Shown piece after piece: positions 29,301 to 36,753 of a stretch of 64,000 bases of DNA (positions within the stretch are counted from its first letter, which is position 1; every line of letters starts with the position of its first letter). The translations under genes and the position numbers were made by a program. The stretch comes from CBCYMI01 sp965183855. GTDB taxonomy: Bacteria; Pseudomonadota; Alphaproteobacteria; Caulobacterales; Maricaulaceae. The stretch covers positions 22,594-86,593 of the forward strand of contig CBCYMI010000022.1 in assembly GCA_965183855.1 (NCBI GenBank), in the 5' to 3' direction. The notes beneath the pieces are model-generated. The model made no database searches. It saw only the letters and a program-made list of their open reading frames with translations, and was not told the origin of the DNA.

Positions 29301-29379
29301 GAGTTTTCTGATCATTCGCATAACTCTTTATTGAAAAAATAGAACAAATGAAAAAAACAAGAATATATAATAAATGCAT
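26320..29379 (-). CDS. M16 family zinc metalloprotease (PqqL-like)
   Basis: A 1019-residue protein with a signal peptide (about 1-21, ending SYA), so periplasmic or secreted. The inverted zinc motif H-F-I-E-H is at 92-96, and the third ligand Glu is in 'EQERGVVLAEML' about 75 residues later. This makes the first M16 repeat catalytic. A second M16-like repeat (about 540-1019) lacks the motif, as usual for the clamshell fold. It resembles PqqL/YhjJ and insulinase-type proteases that degrade unfolded peptides. A Lys/Glu-rich insert lies at about 810-850. It is monocistronic. Confidence 0.9.
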   Translation of the reverse strand: MHLLYILVFFICSIFSIKSYANDQKTLMDSKELKSQTKTETIPDSKIYSGKLENGLRYFILRNTIPKQAVSIRFLVNFGSLDEKPGERGLAHFIEHMAFNGTRHFPEGKLESFFKDLGIHYLNDTAATTFQDHTVYKLDLTSNHQKTLEKILLVLRDFADGIQFEPNAVEQERGVVLAEMLDRESRKIRYKSLYQDILKLSKKANYDPVGIKTDVEHADKRKLEKLYHHYYAPDNSVLMIIGDIHPDEIEKQIKDQFSSWKRKSPKRNRLYGFSEVEGKSFLEQVPQGKYDSKNTLLIPEIILNSGGKDTSVEFIQPFLPIIPETEEGILLDLSEYIAHQILKERLKSRIMDKFNPGSGIFIHQGAAQQTYLNKDRRYRSFYISSPAQYIYDVITLFEYETRRINKYGFSEKEIIAEKQNILNSINDQKDDKINNIKQIEELHQRVRFDRIKIDAKSANYIIKKRIDEINSAFVHQAFLSVWKTPPVIDINGIEGTSQSEINGRVIKAYQVAYEQDLTQYEKKPEPGINQFSYTASKEPGKIKYRLPEARDKISRMVLSNNIRVNIYHIPDFQETHMITAFKGGLFQCDGNNDVLPYLGSFPLMGLKQHSYQELVSIFHDRKSSFSFYVGEDEYAFKSLIHNQEFSQETQLLNAYIQEPGWRTEWVDAVKNHLPNLYAKLFSNKREVFEGLYYSLLFKNNSCTKYQNQEDVEKIDIHRLKTVLEPVLSKSVMDVSIVSGLDKAEIEKKILSSFATLPERNKESASLDKKKIFSFPKQGKNPDILYHFGEGQDSLAAVFWSVDLSDVNKQVSKFSKQARKKEAKKDKLESERKEKNAFNEEQLQFLPCWYVEDFAQSMRDYIEQNLREKDGATYHVGAKFFCNPDVTDYSFIGLVFDVSKDQLEHIFQRIDDLAKAFKNKGSVDMVNQSLDLSYLNFQRLYREDVGSILKVVSQAQKSGGIRDFYTKKDTYYHHVTAQQIQTLARKTLQSSKAWRLLVEPGKDIKHAHQHNQDMLNRMNR

Positions 29380-29678
29380 CGTAAAAGCCTATAAAAGAAA
29401 TTATTAAATATGGTCTCAAATCAAAAGATTAAGCGTAACATCTCCATTTTGAAATCTCTATGATAAATAGCCTGTTTTACCTCTTAAAAACAGTAAAACC
29501 GCCCGCTATCCACTCTCCCACTTTAATTAGAAATAATTATTAAATCTACTTAAAAAATCTTATATAAAGAGCCATTTAATCAATATAATACTATCATATA
29601 ACATAGAAAAGTTCAAAAAGAATTACACTCATTTTAGACTATGGGTTAAAAACACAAAATAGATTAAAAAAACCTTAA
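29380..29678. other. Gene-free gap
   Basis: About 300 AT-rich bases between the M16 gene start and an ABC-exporter remnant. It must hold the M16 promoter, but no clear pair of hexamers stands out. Confidence 0.4.
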
Positions 29679-29950
29679 TTAGACTAAACTGAGTTTTCCA
29701 TTTTTTATACAATAAATCTGATCCGCGTGTTTTAGTACAGCATCACGATGGGCAATTATAATACAGGTTAATGCTAAACGAGATAGATTAGTGAGTGTTT
29801 TTTCTTCAGTATCTTGATCTAAATGAGCGGTTCCTTCATCTAGAAATAAAATCTTTGGCTTTCTATATAAAGCGCGCTAATAAAATACGTTGTTTTTGTC
29901 CAGAAGATAAAATCGAGCCCATATTCCTTCTTGTATCTTTTCTTCTTCTA
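29679..29950 (-). pseudogene. Remnant of a peptidase-type bacteriocin/toxin ABC exporter, nucleotide-binding domain
   Basis: Minus-strand coding traces give the ABC signature (MGSILSSGQKQRILLAR), Walker B (ILFLDEGTAHLD) and H-loop (IIIAHRDAV), then a stop at 29679. The wording matches CvaB/LagD-type exporters. The frame breaks at the alternating GCGCGC (29872-29877), where adding one GC pair would restore 'LLARALYRKPK'. The signature Gly is Ser (LSSGQ). Walker A and the membrane domain are gone or unrecognisable upstream. Confidence 0.75.
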
Positions 29951-30551
29951 AAGATTATCACAATTAGTTTTTTTTGTAATAAACTCAATAAATCTGTGAT
30001 TGCATTAAGCTTATCATAAGCTTCCTTATAGGGTTGAGAATCTAAAAAAATCGATGGAATCCTTTTTATAATTAAAGATAGTAAAATGTTAATTTTAAAT
30101 AGATTTATAAAAAAAATACCAATTAATGATTTAATTTTAGCAAGAAAGAGAAAGAACAAATGGAGTAAAAGAGATGAATGAAATATATGTAAGAAAAAAT
30201 GTTGAAGGTTTTTTAAAACAGGAAGATCTTTTTAAAGAATGATCAAGAAACAAGGAATAATCCATAAAAAGATAAAAAAGATACCATTTTACCTCCTAAA
30301 ACGAGTGCTTTATTTATAGTAACAGCACAAGCTATCACTTTGGCTGCATATGATATATCTACCAAAGACTTGAAAATATTTGCCAGTGGAATATACTATC
30401 TCATGGAAAATCAAATGTTTTTTTATGAAGCTGGTCTGAAATCTGCCATATGACCCCGTCGCTTTGTACAAGAGGCATTGGATAAAACAAACTGGACAAA
30501 ATAAACAATTTCAGATAAGAAATATATTAAATAGCTTTTAGCCTTGAATAT
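29951..30551. other. Degenerate region with one unidentified coding fragment
   Basis: Further decayed sequence upstream of the exporter remnant. On the plus strand, about 30276-30502, a frame reads 'PPKTSALFIVTAQAITLAAYD', then continues through an in-frame TGA (30451-30453) to 'RRFVQEALDKTNWTK' and a stop. The composition is that of a real helical protein. Family not identified. Confidence 0.4.
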
Positions 30552-30917
30552 ATGGAAATGAATATTTCTTTTGCTATTCACTTTTACTTTATTGTTGCGA
30601 TTTTGTATAATGTTGCAAGTCAGCTCTGCCTTGATATTTTCAAAAAAAAAATTGCTCCCACAGAGCCCATTAGCGGTGTGTTAATTATATCCGTTTTCTA
30701 TCTTCTGTATCTTATGGAAGAATTATTGCCATTTTCTGTACGCATATTTTTAATGGTAATATATCTATTAGCTGTGATACGTTTTGGTATTTTTTATCAT
30801 TTACTGAACTTTACTAAGGATGCATATTTTTCAAGGCAAACCTGGATTCTGGCTATTATAATCAATATTTTTGGCGTATTGGTATTATTATATTACCTGC
30901 TTCTTCTTGCCATTTGA
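30552..30917 (+). CDS. Small four-helix membrane protein of unknown function
   Basis: A 121-residue, almost wholly hydrophobic protein with about four membrane segments (near 5-25, 40-58, 62-80 and 96-118). I recognise no family. Its stop overlaps a TTG that could open the downstream hyuA frame, and its codon style matches the hyu genes, so it is probably part of that island. A role in uptake or membrane anchoring is speculative. Confidence 0.5.
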   Translation: MEMNISFAIHFYFIVAILYNVASQLCLDIFKKKIAPTEPISGVLIISVFYLLYLMEELLPFSVRIFLMVIYLLAVIRFGIFYHLLNFTKDAYFSRQTWILAIIINIFGVLVLLYYLLLLAI

Positions 30918-31024
30918 AATATTATCTTATATACTTTCCCCCAAAAAACTTCTACCGACCTTTTTTACCAGACAACAAGCTTAATTTTGATAAAGAAAAT
31001 GGTTATGAAAGTGATAAATCAGTT

Positions 31025-33088
31025 ATGCCAAAAATTAGATTAGCTACGGATGTGGGAGGTACTTTTACTGATGCTGTTTACTATGAAACAGATGAAATAA
31101 CAGGTGAGATCCATAATCTGAATGCGGTAAAAACTCATACTACACCCCCTAATTTTGAAGAGGGGGTGTTAAATGCCACCAATAAAGCAAAAATTAATCT
31201 TTCTAATGTTGAATTCTTCGCTCATGGTACGACCGTTGTGATTAACGCTTTGACCGAACGCAAGGGAGTCAAAACAGCTCTGATCACAACAGAAGGCTTC
31301 CGTGATATTCTGGAAATTGGGCGTGGTAATCGGCCTGACTTTTTCAATCTCCGCTATAAAAAGCCAGAACCTTTCGTTCCACGTTATTTGCGAAGAGAAA
31401 TTCCTGAACGTATGACGTATAAAGGTGAGATTTATAAAGAACTTGATATGTCAGGACTATCTTCCATCCTTGATGCTTTCAAGGAAGAAGGAGTTCAGTC
31501 TGTTGCGATTTGTTTTTTGCATTCTTATGCCAATCCAGCACATGAAATAGCAGTTGCAAAGAAAATAAAAGATCTGTGGCCTGGAGTTTCTGTAGTTTCT
31601 TCTCACGAGATTACAAGAGAATGGCGTGAGTATGAACGTTCTAATACCACAGTATTATGTGCCTATATAAAGCCCATGGCACATGACTATCTTATGCGTA
31701 TGGATAATGAGATTAGAAAAGCTGGCTTTACCGGATCTTTTTATATCATGCAATCCAATGGTGGGATTGATACTCTTCCTGCTGCTAGGGATACGCCGAT
31801 TTCCATGGTTGAATCTGGTCCTGCGAGTGGTGTTTTAGGTGCGGCAGCACTTGGTAAATTGATTGGTATAGATCATATTATCGCACTTGATATTGGTGGT
31901 ACAACGGCTAAATGTTCTCTTATTGACAATGGTCGTATAAGTATAACCAGCCAGTATATGATAGAAAAAAGCTCTCTTTCTGCAGGCTATCCTATTATGA
32001 CTCCCGTGATTGATATTGTTGAAATTGGAAATGGAGGTGGGTCAATAGCATGGTTTGATGAGGACAAAAAAATGCATGTAGGTCCGAAATCTGCGGGAGC
32101 TTTACCTGGTCCCGTTGCTTATGGTAAGGGTGGGACAGAACCAACCACAACTGATGCTAACCTTATGTTAGGGCGAATAAATCCAAATTATTTCATTGCT
32201 GGTGAAATCCAGGCTGATATGGATGCTGTGAAAAAGGCTTTCATAAACCTTGGGCAGAAAAACAATCTCAGCCCCGAGGAAGCGGCTCGTGGTGTTATCC
32301 GTATAGCAAACAATAATATGGTTAATGCATTGAAGCTGGTATCTATTAATAAAGGCTATGACCCGCGTGATTTTACGATGATCGCTTTTGGCGGAGGTGG
32401 GGCAATGCATGCAACCGCACTTGCAAAAGAACTTAGTATACCAAAAGTTGTTATACCTAATCATTCTGCTGTTTTCTCTGCGTGGGGTATGCTGATGTCT
32501 GATCTAAGAAGGGATTATATAAGAACTCAGCCCATGGTTATTGATTTACCTTCTGCTGGTAAGATTAATCAAATATTTAAAGACATGGAAGATAATGCTC
32601 TTCTTGCATTTTCCAAAGAAAAATTTGATGCTTCGAGTATTTGTTTCGAGCGGTATGTTGATCTCAGATATGATGCTCAGGAGCATTCGGTAAAAATTGG
32701 TTTAACCAATCTTTCCATAGATACAGAAGAAATCAAACAATTGCTTAAACGCTTCCAAGATGCTTACAAAAAGAAATATACATATACTCTGGATAAAAAC
32801 GTTGAACTTGTCAGCTTCCACCTAGTTGCCTTTTGCTCTGTTGATATGCCTCAATTGACAAAGCTTGAAAACGGTATCTCTGCAGATAATGCTGTGAAAG
32901 AAGAGCGTTTAGTAGATTTTGACCAGACTGGTATTGTAAAGACAAAGATTTATGATCGTAGCTGCCTTCTTGCAAATATTAGTTTCATTGGTCCTGCAAT
33001 TATTGAAGAGCCTGGTGGAACAAGTGTGGTTTTTCCTGATCAAAAAGTTTTTGTCGATGATTTTGGTAATCTTAACATAGAAATTTAA
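31025..33088 (+). CDS. hyuA: Hydantoinase/oxoprolinase subunit A (HyuA family)
   Basis: About 687 residues from ATG 31025. This start places 'IRLATDVGGTFTD', the family's ATP-binding N-terminus, at residue 4. TTG at 30914 would add a 37-residue tail with no homology, so I reject it. 'AHGTTVVINALTERKG', 'IALDIGGTTAKCSLI' and 'AFGGGGAMHATALAKEL' are ASKHA-type ATPase motifs. HyuA with HyuB hydrolyses cyclic amides (N-methylhydantoin, 5-oxoproline, related acetone carboxylase-type reactions) at the cost of ATP. It is followed 12 bases later by hyuB, then a permease and a TonB receptor. The exact substrate is unknown. Confidence 0.9.
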   Translation: MPKIRLATDVGGTFTDAVYYETDEITGEIHNLNAVKTHTTPPNFEEGVLNATNKAKINLSNVEFFAHGTTVVINALTERKGVKTALITTEGFRDILEIGRGNRPDFFNLRYKKPEPFVPRYLRREIPERMTYKGEIYKELDMSGLSSILDAFKEEGVQSVAICFLHSYANPAHEIAVAKKIKDLWPGVSVVSSHEITREWREYERSNTTVLCAYIKPMAHDYLMRMDNEIRKAGFTGSFYIMQSNGGIDTLPAARDTPISMVESGPASGVLGAAALGKLIGIDHIIALDIGGTTAKCSLIDNGRISITSQYMIEKSSLSAGYPIMTPVIDIVEIGNGGGSIAWFDEDKKMHVGPKSAGALPGPVAYGKGGTEPTTTDANLMLGRINPNYFIAGEIQADMDAVKKAFINLGQKNNLSPEEAARGVIRIANNNMVNALKLVSINKGYDPRDFTMIAFGGGGAMHATALAKELSIPKVVIPNHSAVFSAWGMLMSDLRRDYIRTQPMVIDLPSAGKINQIFKDMEDNALLAFSKEKFDASSICFERYVDLRYDAQEHSVKIGLTNLSIDTEEIKQLLKRFQDAYKKKYTYTLDKNVELVSFHLVAFCSVDMPQLTKLENGISADNAVKEERLVDFDQTGIVKTKIYDRSCLLANISFIGPAIIEEPGGTSVVFPDQKVFVDDFGNLNIEI

Positions 33089-33100
33089 TAGGTGTAAATT

Positions 33101-34782
33101 ATGTCAACGGATCAAGCTTCTCCCTCTTATGATCCTATAACGGTCGAAATTATTCAATCATCTTTTTCTGCTATCACGGATGAAATGTTCTCAACCATGC
33201 GTAAGACGGCAATGAGTTCGATTATCTATGAAGTGTTGGATTTTGGTGTGGCCATGTTCGATGCTATGGGTAATCTGGCTAGTTCTGGTTCAGGTATTCC
33301 TGGCTTTGTAGGCATGTTAGAGCCAGGTGTTAAAGCGATATTGCAGAAATTCTCTTTTAAAGATATCAATGATGGGGATATTTTCATAACCAATATACCT
33401 CATTATGGCGGCGTTAGCCATCTTAACGATGTTGTTTTAATTATGCCTGTATTTTTTGATAGTAAAATAATTGCCTGGCTATCGAATAAGGCGCATTGGG
33501 TAGATATTGGTGGTGCTTTTCCTGGTAGTATCAATCCTAATGCTGTTGATCTTTATCAAGAAGGGATTCAATTACCTGAAATTCGAATTATTGAGGGTGG
33601 TCAAGTAAATGAAGCATTATTAGAAGTCATTACTCAGAATTCGAGAGTCCCTGAAATAACGCGTGGTGACTTTTGGGCTGGCATTGCTTCCATGCGCGCA
33701 GGCTGTCAACGCTTACAGTCTGTTTTTTTTCCAAATATGGTAGAGAAATAGTGCTTTACGCCATAACCGACTATATTTCTCTTGGTGAAAAACAGTCAAG
33801 GAGAGCTCTGAAAAAATTACCAAAAGGAACTTATACCGCTAGTGAAGTTTTGGAAAATGGTCAGAAAATGAAATGTAAGATTACAATTTCAGAAGATGAG
33901 TTTATCGTTGACCTAAGAGATAATCCAAAGCAAAACAAGAGCGCTATGAATCAGTCACGTAGTGCAACCATGGTTGATGCTTTGATGATTTTCAAAGCAA
34001 TTGCAAACCCACAAAGCTTTGCTAATTCTGGCTCTTTCAAACCTATCAAATTGCTTACAGATAAAGGATCGATGTTGGATGCAGAATATCCTGCAGCGAT
34101 GAGTATTTATTATGAAGTCAGTATGCTTGTGCTGGATATTCTTTGGAAAGCTTTAGCTCCGGCTTTAAGTGATAAATTACCCGCAGGACATTATTCTTCT
34201 ATTTGTGGCACTTTCATGGGGGGACCACACCCAGAGAATGGTAAATTACATAGCATTGTTGAACCACAATTGGGTGGATGGGGTGCTTGTAATAACAGGG
34301 ATGGTCTTAATGGACTTTATACCGGCTTTCATGGTGATACATACAATTGTCCTGTTGAAGTTAACGAGCAGAAAAACGGATTAATGGTTGACCGTTTGGA
34401 ATTAAATTGTGCTCCGGGAGGGGAAGGACAGTTTATGGGTGGCAAAGGCATTAATCTGGATTATCGTATTTTGGAAGATAACTGGTGGTTGACGATGCTT
34501 TATGTACGATCAGAATCTGGTCCGTGGGGACTTGAAGGTGGCTATGCAGGTACAACAAACTACGTCATTGTGAAGCGAGCCAATAATGGTGGTCAAGAGT
34601 ATTATAGTTCGTGTACAGCTCTTACCCTAAATAAAAATGATGTGATTTCCGTTTTTACTGCAACCGGTGGAGGATATGGTGATCCGTCAAAGCGTTCACA
34701 TAAACAGATAGGCGAAGATATAAAGAATGGCTATATCACTGGTGAACGTGCTGTCGAGGTTTTTGGAATTTTGGATAGGTAA
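33101..34782 (+). pseudogene. hyuB: Hydantoinase/oxoprolinase subunit B, frameshifted at a T8 run
   Basis: Two overlapping frames make one HyuB of about 560 residues. The first ('DPITVEIIQSSFSAITDEM', 'FITNIPHYGGVSHLNDVVLI') runs to 'SMRAGCQRLQSVF'. After the T8 run at 33723-33730 it goes out of frame and stops at 33751. The second frame resumes at 'KYGREIVLYAITDYI' and reaches a normal end (ATGGGYGDPSKRS...). One extra T would join them. All family motifs are retained, so the break is very recent, an assembly error, or tolerated by slippage. AGG precedes ATG at 33101. It is the partner of hyuA. Confidence 0.85.
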
Positions 34783-34969
34783 TTATAAATATGCGATTGT
34801 ATAATTCGTATATTAATAAATAATGCTATTTTCCAATATCAGGTATCGAAGAAATTTTATTTTTTGGAAATTCAAATGGTTCGTCTTAAATGATATCCGT
34901 TTACTCAAGCAATATTTACCTTATGATAAATATACCTAAAAATCTTTAACACTAAATAGTCAGGTCGTT

Positions 34970-36247
34970 ATGGAAACTAACCCGTCAGATAATATAACTT
35001 CCCAGGAATTTGCTAATAAAGAGGTTCCAAAAACAAAATCATCAAGCGGATGGCATCTGGCACTTATTATTATTGGTGGCACTATTGGTTTTGCTGTTTT
35101 TACTATTGCCGCTAAAATTGGTGGTTCTCTGGGTTATGTGTGGACAATAGCATCTTTTGTTGTTGGTAGTTTTATTCTTGGTATCATGGGGGCTATCACA
35201 AGCTATGTAGGCGCACGTTCACGTTTGTCAACTTATTTGCTTATAGAGTTTGCTTTTGGTCGATCAGGAGCCAAGATTGTTAACGGCTTAATCGCTTTGT
35301 CTCTTATAGGTTGGTATGGTGTTATCAGTAATACGCTAGGCCAGGCAACACAATCATTGTTATTAGAGGCTTTCGGTATTAACATTCCTATCTATATTGC
35401 AGTTAGTATTGCCAGTTCAATGATGATTTGGATAAGTGTTATTGGTTTTACCGGTATAGATCGTCTTGCACTTTTTCTAGCTCCTGTCATGGTGTTGTTT
35501 ATGACCTTTGTTGCCTATATTAGTATACGGAATGGTGTTCATGGTGATGGTTTATTTTCTTCTAATAATTTTACCTTTAGAACCGCGGTGTCGGCAGTAA
35601 TAGGAACTTATATTGCTGGAGTTATTATTCAGCCTGACTATAGTCGATTTGCTGTCAATACATGGCAAGCTGTTTGGTCTGTTTTTTTTGCCCTGGGGAT
35701 TGTATTTCCTGTTGTTCTATTTCTTTCAGCAATACCAGGCATGGAGCTAGGGAATTCGAATATAATCCAAATCATGGTTGCTCTTGGTGTCATCATACCT
35801 GCATTTTTTATTTTTTTCTTTGGTGCTTGGTCAAGCAATGTTTTGTGTCTTTACTCATCGAGTCTATCTTTCGCAACACTCTTTACTGCTCCTATCTCAA
35901 GAATAATAATCGGGCTTGGAATCATTGGTACGGTGCTGGCTTTTTTACCCGCACAGTCATATATTTTTAAGTTTTTGATTTTTCTTAGTGTAACGATACC
36001 ACCAATTGGTGCAATTTATGTTATTGAAGCGTTTCTGATAAGGAAGTTTAATCTAAATCTGGATCATTTGGCTTATGAACCGAAATTGAATCATTGTGCC
36101 TTTATAGCCTGGATTATCGCGACAATAATAGGCTATTTATCAGAAAATGATATTATTACCTTAGTGGGCATTGCATCCCTGGATTCACTTATTGTCTCGG
36201 CAATTGTTTATGTAATAATAAGTTGGAGACGTATTTATTTATCATAA
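34970..36247 (+). CDS. NCS1/cytosine-permease-like transporter
   Basis: A 425-residue inner-membrane protein with about 12 helices. The size and features ('GGTIGFAVFTIAAKIGGSLG', 'GWYGVISNTLGQA', 'IQPDYSRFAVN', an NCS1-type 'PDYSRF' motif) match the CodB/NCS1 nucleobase:cation symporters, which carry cytosine, allantoin, hydantoin or related heterocycles. Its position after hyuAB and before a TonB receptor suggests it imports the HyuAB substrate across the inner membrane. AGG lies before ATG 34970. Confidence 0.88.
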   Translation: METNPSDNITSQEFANKEVPKTKSSSGWHLALIIIGGTIGFAVFTIAAKIGGSLGYVWTIASFVVGSFILGIMGAITSYVGARSRLSTYLLIEFAFGRSGAKIVNGLIALSLIGWYGVISNTLGQATQSLLLEAFGINIPIYIAVSIASSMMIWISVIGFTGIDRLALFLAPVMVLFMTFVAYISIRNGVHGDGLFSSNNFTFRTAVSAVIGTYIAGVIIQPDYSRFAVNTWQAVWSVFFALGIVFPVVLFLSAIPGMELGNSNIIQIMVALGVIIPAFFIFFFGAWSSNVLCLYSSSLSFATLFTAPISRIIIGLGIIGTVLAFLPAQSYIFKFLIFLSVTIPPIGAIYVIEAFLIRKFNLNLDHLAYEPKLNHCAFIAWIIATIIGYLSENDIITLVGIASLDSLIVSAIVYVIISWRRIYLS

Positions 36248-36753
36248 GTTTAAAAGCATGGATTACCTGAACAGCTCCTGATGATGATCCTTGATGCCGG
36301 CAAGTTTGCTGTTTAGCTATAATAGCGGCAGTTGAAATAACGAGTCTATGTCATCAGATCCGTTCTCAAACCTCTTTCATCACAAGATATGGCATATGTA
36401 GAAACAAGCATGTAAAAGATACACCATATTGTTTGAAAACCTGATTGTTTGAAAACCTGTAAGATTATTAAGTATCCAGTAAAAAAAAATCCTTCAGCTT
36501 TCCTGAGATTTGTCTAACAAAGAAATCACTCACAATCTTCAAAGAATAAAAAATATTGTTACGTTTTATCTAAAGAATATTCATGGCAAGTTACAAGTGA
36601 AAAATCGGACCAGGCTATTATAATATCCAAAAGCAAACAATTAACGGATTAATTGTAATATTTAAGAGGTAAATATTATTTTTTATAATATTATATATTG
36701 CTTTTTATTATATAATATAATATTTTTATTATAAATAAAGAGAGGTAATTGGT
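36248..36753. other. Spacer with a tandem repeat and AT-rich palindromic stretch
   Basis: About 500 bases between the permease and the TonB receptor. It contains a perfect tandem duplication of the 16-mer ATTGTTTGAAAACCTG (36428-36443 and 36444-36459), and an almost pure A/T stretch at about 36670-36740 upstream of the receptor. No ORF is supported; the first 150 bases have slightly higher G+C and could be a decayed gene I cannot name. Confidence 0.5.

Noticed and set aside
30914..31024. TTG start for hyuA that would overlap the small membrane gene
   Set aside because: The extra 37 residues have no family likeness, while ATG 31025 places the conserved ATP-binding N-terminus at residue 4.
36670..36740. 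A/T palindrome-rich tract upstream of the TonB receptor as a possible replication origin
   Set aside because: No DnaA boxes, no origin-associated genes and no iterons; AT-rich promoter DNA explains it.
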